Shown: positions 10,091-19,850 of the stretch, piece by piece
Layout of the letters: each line of letters begins with the position of its first letter
Numbering within the stretch: position 1 is the stretch's first letter
Source of the DNA: Branchipolynoe longqiensis
Taxonomy: Eukaryota > Annelida > Polychaeta > Phyllodocida > Polynoidae
Length of the DNA: 64,000 nt
Assembly: GCA_030323885.1 (NCBI GenBank)
Contig: CM059198.1
Coordinates: forward strand, 62,398,917 to 62,462,916
Direction: 5' to 3'
Program-made: the position numbers and the translations under genes
Notes under the pieces: model-generated
Seen by the model: the letters and a program-made list of their open reading frames with translations, nothing else
Told to the model about the DNA's origin: nothing
The model's database searches: none

Positions 10091-10670
10091 TAACCCAAGA
10101 TGATCAATGGTGTAGTAACGTAAACAAATTCTGGCCAAATGTAAATATACTATACGCCAACAATAAATCTAAAGACTGCATAGCACTCACAAATGAGAAA
10201 GGCAGCACACTAACAAACCTAGAGGCAGCAGACAAACTAAACGACCACTTTGCCTCAGTGGAACAAAAACTATCAACAAAATTCATACGGGATTGGGAAA
10301 ACAAATCAGAACAAATACAAGATGAAATCCCCACCTACAAAAGAATTACAAAAGTCCTCTTCTCACATAGACCACTACCGGAAAGTAACGCCCAGTGCAA
10401 ACTAGGAAACCAGATGCTGGAAAAAGTAAAGCACTACAGATACTTAGGCTTAGAGCTGGACAGCCATCTAAACTACAACCTATGTGTGACAAAAATCATA
10501 CACAAAATAAATCACAAACTCTGGTTATTTGCCAAATTAAGAAAATTCATGACACAAGAAATGTCAATAAAGGAATGGTACTCCTGAACTTTGACTATGG
10601 AGACACAATATACATGGGACCAAAGCAAGAACTGCTCAACAAGCTGCAAATCCTACAAAATATGTAAAAA
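10091..10670 (+). pseudogene. LINE ORF2, RT N-terminal edge fused to post-RT region; RT core missing
   Basis: NKFWPNVNILYANNKSK and AADKLNDHFASVEQKLS are the N-terminal edge of a LINE RT. Shortly after, the text jumps to the post-catalytic region: CKLGNQMLEKVKHYRYLGLE, LDSHLNYN, HKLWLFAKLRKFMT, then after a frameshift (about 10580) LNFDYGDTIYMGPKQELLNK. The blocks with LDxxKAFD, QGSxLGP and FADD are absent, so the catalytic core (several hundred codons) has been deleted near 10325-10345. Confidence 0.75.
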
Positions 10671-10880
10671 AAGGGAGACCTTGAAAACACCCTGGGGCAA
10701 ACCTCAGAAGGGCATGTGATATGTCACGGCCTACAAACTGTGCTGCCCCAAGGGGTTAATCTGGACCACCCTCAGTAGATAACAAACAGCTACAAACTAT
10801 GTACAAGCTTATAAATGTAGAGTAGGCTAGTTTGTAAGTAGTAGTAAAACAAAAAGATAAAACCAAAAAACTAATATGTT
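10671..10880 (+). other. Probable LINE 3' region
   Basis: Sequence after the last ORF2 block. A weak trace of a terminal peptide (CAAPRG, then LQTMYKLINV) suggests it still belongs to the LINE. The exact end is not visible. Confidence 0.35.
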
Positions 10881-11660
10881 TGTACCCACTACAAGGGCGA
10901 TCAGAAAATAAAAACAGTATACCTATCAGAACACCTGATACAAAGTAATCACCATGTACCTGCTACTCTGTGAGAAACAAAAACATCTTATCACCTCCTA
11001 CTGTGAGATAAGATCAAACCACTACTACAGCTGGCCAGCATTGAAAACAAGCCCAAGCACTCGAGCTTACATGTTATGGAGAGTATTAACACAGCATCAA
11101 CAACAACAAAAACTACAGGAAGCGGTGTTTTATTTAACGCACATTAGTTGTTATCACAGTTTCACCACAGATAGTAGACAGATAGACGGCATAAAAGCAT
11201 GATAATTGACCATTTTGAAAGCGTGATAATTATCCACATCATTCATATGCTATATGCTATTAGTAGTATGCGATTGTTTACAGATATAGTTCTTTGGTGG
11301 TTCTATTTTGTATTAAACCAACATGGTTTATGATGCCTTAGAAATGTGGTAAGATATGACTATGGCAACCATCTTTTCAAAAGTATGATGTTCGAGAAAA
11401 GTGCGGAAGGGAGGGATGGTCTAAACTGTAAACATCATATTGCTAGCTATATAAATGATGTTGCCCTTATTATCGCTCATTATCATTCTTCCAATATGGT
11501 GGCCATATTTGTGGATTGCATGCTGGGAGAGCCTCAAACAGCCTCGCTTTGACATCATTATATATCAAATCCTTTGTTTCACTTAAATCCAATTCAGAAA
11601 CAAATGTAGGGCATTAACCAACCATGTAGCCAGGAACGTCATATTTATTCAAATTGAGTT
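10881..11660. other. No recognisable feature
   Basis: Moderately AT-rich sequence. I found no gene, no SINE and no terminal repeats. Short frames here look like chance. Confidence 0.4.
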
Positions 11661-11664
11661 CAGC

Positions 11665-11812
11665 ATATAGGAGCTATTTTAAAAGGATCGCTTCGGGAGG
11701 GACAACCACCCCACTTCCAGACTTCCGGGTGTGTAAGCATGCCAGGTCACAGCTCTAATCCTTCTCCAGGAACCAGCGGAAAGTAACACAAAATGCATAT
11801 CCTACCCAGTAT
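11665..11812 (+). repeat. Dispersed repeat, copy inverted relative to 13365-13530
   Basis: Contains TAGGAGCTATTTTAAAAGGA, CACTTCCAGACTTCCGGGTG and AAGCATGCCAGGTCACAGCT. The reverse complement recurs at 13365-13530 with good identity. It may be the body of another SINE, but I cannot place a pol III head. Confidence 0.7.
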
Positions 11813-12164
11813 TGAGATAGCGAGAGAGGGTTGTAGGTTGGTTCCTTTTGGACATATGTATATGTATATAATTTACATATATATATATACAGGTATAAGA
11901 TGCATATATATATATGAAGAGTTCAGGCGCAAAACCATGTAAAGGCAAATCCAAAAATGTAGCTTAAATAAAAGATTTGTACATGACAAAAATTGTATTT
12001 CTCACTAAATCCACTTTTCCTATGATCATATGAGTATGGAGCAATGAACAATAATATAGGAATATAAAGAAATTAACTGTTTGTAGGTTTGATTCCAATG
12101 TTTATCTCCATTTTTGGATTGGCATTTACCTGGTTTTGCACCTGAAATCTTCATATATATGTCA

Positions 12165-12530
12165 TAGGTGTGATGAAAATATTACACCCATAGCAAGATT
12201 CAAAACCACACCTCTTGCATTCGGGATTAGCGTACTAACCATTTAACCACCTAGGCTCCCTGATGCCATCACTCTATGCACACCCACCAGTCTGTGTGGC
12301 TCCTTGCCTGAGAGCTCAGTTCAGACAACTACGTTATTCTCCATGAAATTGTAAGTCTTTTAAACGATTTACAACCATAAGTCATGATAATGCTTACAAC
12401 TACATACCTCCAGGCAAAGCATTTACACATACATACACAGGGTAGGTTCAGCAACCATACAGTGCGTAGATTGTACAAGATTCTGTTCACAATACCAATG
12501 TTTAGTGGGGTGATGAAAATGGAAAATATT
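12165..12530 (-). mobile_element. SINE-B copy with 3' extension
   Basis: Plus-strand landmarks: GTGATGAAAAT at 12170, the head complement ACCATTTAACCACCTAGGCT, TGCCTGAGAGCTCAGTTCAG, then CACAGGGTAGGTTCAGCAAC. A second GGGGTGATGAAAAT follows at 12508, so the copy may continue into a second unit. Confidence 0.75.
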
Positions 12531-12614
12531 GTGACCGACCTTGGGACCGACTTTAAGTAGTCCATTTAGGGAGGTGGTTGGTTTAGGGAGTTAGAATATG
12601 GTTATAATGGTATT
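12531..12614. mobile_element. Pogo-like MITE, left half (interrupted)
   Basis: GACCGACCTTGGGACCGACT through GGTTATAATGGTATTG is one half of the CAGTAAAACCTCTCTAAATC family. The other half resumes at 13118, so the SINE-B dimer inserted here. GTATT occurs at both junctions and may be the target duplication. Confidence 0.75.
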
Positions 12615-12935
12615 GTCATGGGGGTGATGAAAATGGGAAATACTGCGCCTAGAGCGGGACTCGAACCCACATCTCTTTGCATTCCGGGCCAGTGTGCTAA
12701 CCATTACACCACCTAGGCTCCCTGATATCAACACACTCCCCACGCCTACCTGTCTATGTGGTTACTTGCCTGAGAGGTCAGTGCAGACCACTACACTCAT
12801 CCCCCTGGAATTGTAAGTCTTGTAATGCTTACAATTACATACATACAGGCAATGCACATACATATACATACACAGGGTAGGTTCAACAACCATACAGCGC
12901 AAAGCTTGTACAGGATCCTGATCACAGCAACCAGT
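12615..12935 (-). mobile_element. SINE-B, unit 1 of a head-to-tail dimer
   Basis: Plus-strand landmarks: GGGGGTGATGAAAATGGGAA, TAGAGCGGGACTCGAACCCA, the head complement, and GTAGGTTCAACAACCATACA. This is a full-length unit. Confidence 0.85.
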
Positions 12936-13117
12936 GTCATGGGGGGTGATGAAAATGGGAAATACTGTGCCTAGAGCGGGACTCGAACGCACATCTCTCT
13001 GCATTCCGGGCCAGTGTGCTAACCATTACACCACCTAGGCTCCCTGATATCAACACACTCCCCACGCCTACCTGTCTATGTGGTTACTTGCCTGAGAGGT
13101 CAGTGCAGACCACTACA
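12936..13117 (-). mobile_element. SINE-B, unit 2 of the dimer
   Basis: It repeats the first part of the previous unit (GGGACTCGAACGCACATCTC) and ends at CAGTGCAGACCACTAC. Confidence 0.85.
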
Positions 13118-13200
13118 GTATTATTGGGACCAAAATATAGTGATCGATATAGGGGAGTGGTGGATATGCGGAGGTGGTTGGTTAGGGAGGTTTTACTGTA
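13118..13200. mobile_element. Pogo-like MITE, right half
   Basis: TATTATTGGGACCAAAATAT through GGGAGGTTTTACTG ends with the family's terminal inverted repeat followed by TA, and pairs with 12531-12614. TATAT repeats follow (13198-13222). Confidence 0.8.
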
Positions 13201-13364
13201 TATATATATATATATATATATAACTCATCTGGGGATCCAAGGAACTAGCCCAATTGTGAAGATCACTGGGGCATGCAGTTGGTTCCTGGAAGATGGAACC
13301 CTGGGGATCCAGGGGATGGGGAGGGGGGAGGGGCTATGTCCAGGGTTTGTTTGTATGTCCTGCT

Positions 13365-13530
13365 CACTATCTCAATTCTGGGTAAGATATGCATTTCGAG
13401 GTACTTTCCGCTGTTTCCTGGGGTAGGATTAGAGCTGCGACCTGGCATGCTTACACGTCCGGGAGTCTGGAAGTGGGGTGGTTGTCCGTCCCGAAGCTAT
13501 CCTTTTAAAATAGCTCCTAACAACATCCTA
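13365..13530 (-). repeat. Dispersed repeat, partner of 11665-11812
   Basis: GTACTTTCCGCTGTTTCCTG, GCGACCTGGCATGCTTACAC and ATCCTTTTAAAATAGCTCCT mirror the earlier copy. They are fairly close together and in opposite orientation. Confidence 0.7.
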
Positions 13531-13534
13531 CCAA

Positions 13535-13742
13535 CATCCAACGTAATATCAGAATGTCACATTATCTTAATACTGTGCTAAGCAGTACTTGCCCTATCCT
13601 AGTAATGCTGAGCGCCTGGTTAGGTAGCGACAAACATCAATTCTGTATGGCATTGGTTTGACTCTCCCGGGATTCGAACCCATGACCTTCCCCACACCCA
13701 CCAACATCTCCCACATTATTCTCCAACGACGACTTGGTCTGG
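13535..13742 (-). mobile_element. SINE-A, internally deleted copy
   Basis: Tail-side traces, then CCCTATCCTAGTAATGCTGA, and the B-box complement GGGATTCGAACCCATGACCT. The tail proper is divergent and the head is degraded. Confidence 0.65.
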
Positions 13743-13880
13743 TAGGTGTCAGTTTTGTTGTTGTTTTTTTTGTCATGAATTTATCAGGGGCCCTTTACAA
13801 AGTAGGGTCAATAACTGTAACGTCGGTTCCAAATGGAATTACGTCACGAGGATTGGATTAAACCATAGTACTTTTTAATA

Positions 13881-14200
13881 GTGTAGTGGTCTGCACTGAC
13901 CTCTCTGGCAAGTAACCACATAGACAGGTAGGCATGGGTAGTGTGTTGAGATCAGGGAGCCTAGGTGGTGTAATGGTTAGCACACTGGCCCGGAATGCAA
14001 AGAGATGTGGGTTCGAGTCATGCTCTAGACACAAAATTCCCCATTTTCATCACCCCAAGACACTGGTTGCTGTGACCATGATCCTATACAAGCTACGCAC
14101 TGTATGGTTGTTGAACCTATGCTGTGTATGTATGTGTAAGTGCATTGCCTGTATGTATGTAATTGTAAGCATTAAAAGACTTACAATTCCAGGGGGAAGA
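13881..14200 (+). mobile_element. SINE-B, unit 1 of a second dimer
   Basis: Starts GTGTAGTGGTCTGCACTGAC. The head is GGAGCCTAGGTGGTGTAATG, and the B-box region GTGGGTTCGAGTCATGCTCT follows. It ends in ATTAAAAGACTTACAATTCC. Confidence 0.85.
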
Positions 14201-14384
14201 GTGTAGTAGTTTGCACTGACCTCTCAGGCAAGTAACCACATAGACACGTAGGCATGGGTAGTGTGGTGATATCAGGGAGCCTAGGTGTTGTAATGGTTAG
14301 CACACTGGCCCAGAATGCAAAGAGATGTGTGTTTGAGTCCCACTCTCGGTGCAATATTTCCCATTTATATCACCCCCATAACAG
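14201..14384 (+). mobile_element. SINE-B, unit 2 of the second dimer, 3'-truncated
   Basis: GTGTAGTAGTTTGCACTGAC, head CTAGGTGTTGTAATGGTTAG, then truncated after TATCACCCCC. Confidence 0.85.
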
Positions 14385-14490
14385 TAGCAAATATTATAAA
14401 TCATCAGATAAGAGAACTTCCACTGTACTGATGTTCTAGAATAGTGTAGTACTCACTACACTAAGAAACTACCTACATAAGTACGTTTTG

Positions 14491-15128
14491 TCACTGCCGT
14501 CAGAGGGCAGCTTGGTGGTGGAAAACTATTTTAAGATCTTTTCCACAGAGTGACCTGTATGCTGAGCTCGTTCCCACAACATTAGTTTGTGTCACTGCCG
14601 TCAGAGGGCAGGATGGGGGTGGAAATTCATCATAAGACCCTTTCCACAGAGTGTGCTGTATCGTCAGCTCGTACCCACAACTTTAGTTTGTGTCAATGCC
14701 GTCAGAGGGCAGCTTGGTGGTGGAAATCCTTTATAAGATTGTTTCCACATAGTGTGCTGTAGGTTGAAGTGCTACCCACAACATTAGTTTGTGTCACTGC
14801 CGTCAGGGGGCAGCTTGGTGGTGGAAATTCTGTATAAAATCTTTTTCACAGAGTGTGTTGTATAATTAGCTCCTACCCACAACATTAGTTTGTGTTACTG
14901 TCGTCAGAGGGCAGGTTGGTGGTGTAAATTCTGTATAAGACCTTTTCTACAGAATGTGCTGTATGGTCAGCTGCTAGCCACAACTTTAGTTCATGTCGCT
15001 GCCATCAGAGGGCAGGATGCTGATGGAAATCCTCAATAAGATATGTGACCCTTTCCACAAAGTGAGCTAGCTCTATGTTGAGCGCCTGCCCATGACATTA
15101 ATTCCTCTACAGCCATCAGAAGGGGAGA
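14491..15128. repeat. 101-bp satellite, about six units, CTCF-like core in each
   Basis: Each unit opens with TCACTGCCGTCAGAGGGCAG or a close variant, at 14491, 14592, 14693, 14794, 14895 and 14996, exactly 101 bases apart, followed by GGTGGTGGAAAT and CCACAACATTAGTTTGTG. The core CAG(A/G)GGGCAG is kept in all six units while the rest varies. A further degenerate unit ends at about 15128, where a SINE-A interrupts it. A piece resumes at 15469. Confidence 0.9.
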
Positions 15129-15129
15129 T

Positions 15130-15468
15130 TGGTTGGTTTTTGTAGTTTTACATTCTGACAACATCTAAGATCATATCAGGACGGGTCCCGATTTGTGACA
15201 GTGCACACTCATGGCAACTTTATAGTGCTGCCCCACTGGGAAATCAGGCTGCCAGCACCATGACCCGATATCTCACTCACATTATCCTGACACTGGACCA
15301 ACCAGTACTTGCCCTATCCTAATAATGCCAAGCGTCAGGCTAGGAATCAACAAGTATCAATTTATAAGTCATTGGTTTGATCGACCAGGGTTCGAACCTG
15401 TGGGTTCGAATCCTACGATCTACCAAAACGGGAGACGGCCGCTCAACACATTCGGTCATCCCGTCTGG
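15130..15468 (-). mobile_element. SINE-A, full length, inserted in the 101-bp satellite
   Basis: The tail (GGTTTTTGTAGTTTTACATT) to the head complement (TTCGGTCATCCCGTCTGGT) is complete. Satellite sequence stops at 15128 and resumes at 15469 (CTCAGAGGGTGTGATGG). Confidence 0.85.
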
Positions 15469-15538
15469 TCTCAGAGGGTGTGATGGCAGTGGAAATCCTC
15501 TATTAGCAGTTGTGTTTATCCACAAGTAAATAACCACT

Positions 15539-15596
<58 letters not shown>

Positions 15597-15760
15597 ATTC
15601 CCTGCTGGAAAGGGTAAGCATAAATTCTATGGCAAGTTGAACAAGGTGTGGTAGACATCCTGATCCAGGCTTATAGCCTTCACCCCCCCCCCCCCCCCCC
15701 CCGCTCCTGCAGCCCCCCCCCCCCCTAAAGTCAGTAGTAAATAAGTATGTTTAGTGGTTT
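15469..15760. repeat. Satellite remnant, AT microsatellite and poly-C tract
   Basis: A satellite remnant to 15528, then AT repeated about 25 times (15541-15590), then poly-C with short breaks (15683-15725). Poly-C of this length is prone to assembly error. Confidence 0.8.
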
Positions 15761-16161
15761 CCTCACACAGCGGTTAGGGATCCCTGAAGGTAGGTCAGAG
15801 AGTGTGTCATACATTGACATCTGACTGTCCCACTGTCACACTTGACAGGTAAGTATTTCACATGGCATAAGATTCCTCCAGTGTGTGTGGTGCGAGGGGG
15901 GGTGCACCCGTATACAACTCCCGACAGCTGTGGGTGGCACTCCACCAATGCGCCAATAGAGGCAGTAGCAAATTATATATGTTCCCTTAACATTTATACT
16001 CGTATAATGCGTTATACATCATATATATATATATATATATATACTGGTCTCTCCAGTATTCAGGATAAGGATGTCGGGAATAGGTGGAGTTGGTAGGAAA
16101 GCAATGGCGGGATCTAGGTCATATGTGTGATGTATAGCGCATTATGCAAGTATAAAGATCG
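15761..16161. other. Non-coding stretch with an AT microsatellite and inverted flanks
   Basis: Holds TATAATGCGTTATACATCAT (15995-16015), AT repeats (16020-16041), and the inverted phrase TGTGATGTATAGCGCATTAT (16125-16144). No gene is seen. Confidence 0.5.
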
Positions 16162-16272
16162 GTTTCAGGAGTTAGAATATGGTTACAATGGTATTGTTGG
16201 GACCCAACTAAAGCGATCGATATAGGGGAGTGGTCGATCTGTAGAGGTGGGAGGTTAGGGAGGCTTTACTAT
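16162..16272. mobile_element. Pogo-like MITE, half copy
   Basis: GTTAGAATATGGTTACAATG to GGAGGCTTTACT is one half of the family, facing the next copy in inverted orientation. Confidence 0.75.
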
Positions 16273-16289
16273 TTTTATGTATATATATA

Positions 16290-16470
16290 CAGTAAAACCT
16301 CTCTAACCAACCACATCCACAGATCGACCACTCCCCTATATCGATCGCTATATTTGGGTCCCAACAATTACCATTGTAAGTATATTCTAACTCCCTAAAT
16401 CGACCACCTCCCTAAATCGACCACTTAAATTCGGTTCCATTGTCGGTCAATTTAGAGAGGTTATCCACTG
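16290..16470. mobile_element. Pogo-like MITE, full copy
   Basis: CAGTAAAACCTCTCTAACCA begins the copy, and the complement TTTAGAGAGGTT ends it. The interior phrases ATCGACCACTCCCCTATATC and CCTAAATCGACCACTT are family-typical. Together with 16162-16272 it forms an inverted pair about 18 bases apart. Confidence 0.8.
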
Positions 16471-16597
16471 CAAAAAAAAACTAAGTAATGGCATAATCTG
16501 ACAATCATAGTTACCGATTAATTATGATCAGGAGATCAGGCATCCGAATTAGACATAGAGTAGGGGTCGACCTTTGTTATTTATATTCACATAATAG

Positions 16598-16629
<32 letters not shown>

Positions 16630-16663
16630 CGTGTACATAGGTATAGATATATATATATATATC
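16471..16663. other. AT-rich spacer with two AT microsatellites
   Basis: AT repeats at 16599-16626 and 16644-16662. Nothing coding is seen. Confidence 0.5.
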
Positions 16664-16956
16664 TTAGACTGCACTAACCTGTCAGTCAAGGAGCCACATA
16701 CTGTGACATAGACAAGTAGATAGATTGATAGGCGGATTGCATTAGGCAAATGGTTAAGGTGGTATTCCCGGAATGGCAAGAAGTGCTGGTTCGAATCCTG
16801 TTATTGGCACAATGTTTCCCATTGCCAAAGAATACCTGAGACTGAACCGAAGAATTCTTCACAAGCCATGTGCTAGGATGGTTGGTAAAGGTACCATGTA
16901 TGTGTACGTGTAAGTAGATTATTTGTAAGTGTAATTATAAACATTAAACAACTTAT
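16664..16956 (+). mobile_element. SINE-B, divergent copy
   Basis: GACTGCACTAACCTGTCAGT, then a head-like TTAAGGTGGTATTCC and a B-box region GCTGGTTCGAATCCTGTTAT. It ends ATTATAAACATTAAACAACT. Confidence 0.7.
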
Positions 16957-17273
16957 GGACATACGGTGGCGGAATTGGTAGGGCGCGAGTCTCGCGTTCG
17001 AGAGGTCGGGAGTTCTGTTCCCGGTCGAGTCAAACCAATGCCTTATAAAATTGATACTTGTTGCTTCCTAGCCTGGTGCTCAGCATTAATAGGATAGGGC
17101 AAGGACTGGTTATAATCTGTTATATATTGGGTCATGGTGCCGGTGGCCTGGTCTCCCAGTGGGGCAGCACTATAAGTATAAAGTCACCATGAGTGTGCAC
17201 TGTCACATGTCAGTACCCATCCTGATATGACATTTGATGTCATTAGGACGTAAAACTCCAACAACCAACCAAC
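16957..17273 (+). mobile_element. SINE-A, full length
   Basis: The head GGTGGCGGAATTGGTAGGGC, B-box region GGGAGTTCTGTTCCCGGTCG and tail to CCAACAACCAACCAA are all present. Confidence 0.85.
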
Positions 17274-17322
17274 CTATGGACATAAACCCATTAAAAGAGT
17301 TCCAAGGGGATAAGTGTAGTAG

Positions 17323-17620
17323 TTTGTTTGTTCGTTGTTGTTTTACATTTAAGGTCATATCAGGGCGGCTACTGACTTGTGACAGTGCGCACTCATGGCA
17401 ACTTTATAGTGCTGTCCCACTGGGAAACCAGGCCACTGGCACCATGACCTGGTATCCCACTCAGTCACATTATCCTGACACTGAGCTAACCAGTCCTTGC
17501 CCTGTCCTATTAATGCCGAGCGCCAGGCTAGGAAGCAACAAGTATCAATTTTTAAGTCATTGGTTTGACTCGACCAGGGTTCGAACCCACGACCCCACGA
17601 TCTACCAGCACGAGAGACGG
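17323..17620 (-). mobile_element. SINE-A, tail and body part of a split copy
   Basis: Runs from GTTGTTGTTTTACATTTAAG to CGATCTACCAGCACGAGAGA. The rest of the tRNA-like head is at 18039-18080, beyond an inserted MITE. Confidence 0.9.
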
Positions 17621-18038
17621 TAGATAAAAGATTCACCCGGTACTTGTAGTACACGGGTGAAGACCAGCCTTATATCAAAACGGTCGAAAAATCGGGCTAA
17701 TGAATTGAGTCATTATGAGAGCCTAATTTCACAATCTAAGAAGCAACATTTATTCTTTGTATATGTCTTCATGTTTACCCGCTACTTTTGAGTTGGAAAA
17801 TATAAAAAAACATATCCTTTAATGCAATTTAAAAGTGAAATCGATGGTGTTCTCTGGCTGCCATCTTGTCTTTTTGCATTCTCTCCCATTTCACCAACTC
17901 TGTGTTGATATAAGTAACCATTTGACACTGGTGCCAGGCATACTACTTCCCATTCCATACTAAAGCTATTTTCGCCCGTATTTAGACTACGTTGTCGTTC
18001 ACCCCTGTAGTATAAGTGCTCTGTGAATCTTTTATCTA
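17621..18038. mobile_element. MITE, TAGATAAAAGATTCACCC family, inserted in SINE-A
   Basis: Inverted ends TAGATAAAAGATTCAC and GTGAATCTTTTATCTA. The terminal TA may be the target duplication, suggesting a Tc1/mariner-like mobiliser. It splits a SINE-A head cleanly. The interior contains GGAATGGGAAGTAGTATGCC-like phrases (reverse strand) shared with 57118-57525. Non-coding. Confidence 0.85.
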
Positions 18039-18080
18039 GGGAGACAGACGCTCTACCTCATTCGGCCATCCCGTCTGGTT
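18039..18080 (-). mobile_element. SINE-A head, distal part of the split copy
   Basis: GAGACAGACGCTCTACCTCA then TTCGGCCATCCCGTCTGGT completes the head interrupted at 17620. Confidence 0.85.
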
Positions 18081-18121
18081 GAGTGTAGTAGTTTGCACAG
18101 ACCTCTCAGGCAAGGACTCAC
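18081..18121 (+). mobile_element. SINE-B 5' fragment
   Basis: GAGTGTAGTAGTTTGCACAG and CCTCTCAGGCAAGGACTCAC match the start of SINE-B. It is cut by the next MITE. Confidence 0.65.
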
Positions 18122-18124
18122 ATA

Positions 18125-18710
18125 AGCCATGTTCACACACGGGCGTTAAATCGCCTCAACTAGTTCGCCTTGTCTAGTTCGGCTCACATTCGCCGTGTGG
18201 ACGCGACGCTGAGGTGGATTAGGGCTGATTCGCTGCAACTAGTTTGCCTCATGCAAACCGCAGTGCGAGGTAGCTTATATGAACCGAACTAGCTTAAGTT
18301 GGCCCAACTTCCTAATGTGAACGGTATCGGTTTACTTGAAGCGGCTTAAGCACGTCACAGTCGAGACCTGAGTTTGTTGACTTTCCGGTAAATTTGCTCT
18401 ATGAAACTGCTAGCTGTGCACAGATATTTTTTTCATCATTTATTTTTAGGGTTTCACTGCCCAGCAGAAGTTTTGACCATTCCAAAACAATACGATTCAG
18501 TCGAAACAGATCTAGGTCAAACCCACACTCTCTCGTGCCGACGTCGACTAACCGAAACTGGCGCTGGTTAGTATGGACTTGCTCATGCGCAGATATCCAT
18601 TTCCGCCTTAAACCGCCCCGAGAATACTGCATGTGTGGACACGACACTAGTTCGCCTCATCTAGTTTGCCTTATCTAGTTCGGCCTAAAGTTGTGTGTGT
18701 GAACACGGCT
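18125..18710. mobile_element. Word-repeat MITE, AGCC(A/G)TGTTCACAC family, ATA duplication
   Basis: Inverted ends AGCCATGTTCACACACGGGC and GTGTGTGTGAACACGGCT, with ATA on both sides (18122-18124 and 18711-18713). The subterminal regions are arrays of CTAGTTCGCC / TAGTTCGGC words. The central segment containing TTTGACCATTCCAAAACAAT is shared with 5772-6302, whose subterminal word is instead AATTCGAATC-like. Confidence 0.85.
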
Positions 18711-18780
18711 ATAGACAGGTACGCGTGTATGCCTATATAGCCTAATGTTTTGGAGACTAGCCTCGAAATGCCAAGATGTT

Positions 18781-19053
18781 TTTTTGTTGTTTTACGTCCT
18801 AACAACATCTAAGGTCATATCAGAACGGGTACCGACTTGTGACAGGTCGCACTCATGGCGACTTTATAGTGCTGCCCCACTGGGAGACCAATCCGCCAGT
18901 ACCTTGACCTGATATCCCACTCAGTCACATTATCCTGACACCGACCCAACCAGTCCTTTCCCTGTCCTAATAATGCCTGAGTGCCTGGGTAGGAAGCGAC
19001 AGGTATCAATTTTTAAGTCATTGGTTTGAGTCAACCAGGGTTCGAACCCACGA
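18781..19053 (-). mobile_element. SINE-A, lacking the distal head
   Basis: Runs from TTGTTGTTTTACGTCCTAAC through the body to the B-box complement GGGTTCGAACCCACGA. Confidence 0.85.
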
Positions 19054-19228
19054 ACACAAGGAGTGAATCCTACTATTGGCGCAATGTTTCCTTTGCAAAA
19101 ATGCCCTTACGACATAATATACCTTATTATATTCCTTCTCCTCCTTTCAACACATCCCTTGTGTCTTATGTGTGGGGAGAGGGGTGGTGGGAGGAATCCA
19201 TTAACCACGGTACTTATACTTCAGTATG

Positions 19229-19547
19229 CAGGGGCGCACCCAGGGGGGTTTCCTGGTTGCCCGGAACCCCCCCCCACCTCCCCCAAAATGAGTATTTTTA
19301 AACAAAATATAATTTCATGAATCATATAGACCTAAATTCTTGCATTACATTTATTAAGGAACACTAGATTTTAAGATTATGTGAAAAATTGCACCAAAAT
19401 GTGGGTTGTTGCACCAGAAAACCATGTAAAATATTTCCCTAAAATGGGTGTTGTTCCACCAACCCATGTGAACAAAATTACCCTAAAATAGGGGTAGTTT
19501 CGATCCATATTTGGAAATCCCCTAGCCAATTCCTGGGTGCCCCCCTG
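19229..19547. mobile_element. hAT-like MITE, CAGGGGCG termini, 5-bp duplication
   Basis: Begins CAGGGGCGCACCCAGG and ends CCTGGGTGCCCCCCTG. GTATG flanks both sides (19224-19228 and 19548-19552). The termini look hAT-like, though a 5-bp duplication is shorter than the usual 8. The interior is AT-rich with no frame. Confidence 0.7.
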
Positions 19548-19850
19548 GTATGGGCATCCTTTTTTCTAAAACTAGTAAAAGTCTCCATTTCTACTTTTTT
19601 TTTTAAACAATTGTATTTATATGCTTTCACACAGGTACTCATTCCAACAAAAAGGGTGGAAACATATATCCATTTACGGATCCGGGGTAGGAGCCGTCGC
19701 TGGGGTGGGGGTAAGGGTTGGGATGGGGTTGGGAGGGGGGGGGGTCATGGGGAGGTGGCAAGTTGAGCTAAACTATTAGGTTATTCAGCAGCTAATACTA
19801 TTACTTGTAATAGCCCCCCTGTGCGGCCCCAACAGGCGGTTAATATGGCT
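19548..19850. other. Non-coding, with a G-rich tract
   Basis: A G-rich stretch at 19680-19760 (TGGGATGGGGTTGGGAGGG). No gene is seen. Confidence 0.4.

Noticed and set aside
14491..15128. Regularly spaced repeats suggestive of a CRISPR array
   Set aside because: The 101-bp units are contiguous tandem copies with no unique spacers, and the setting is animal DNA.
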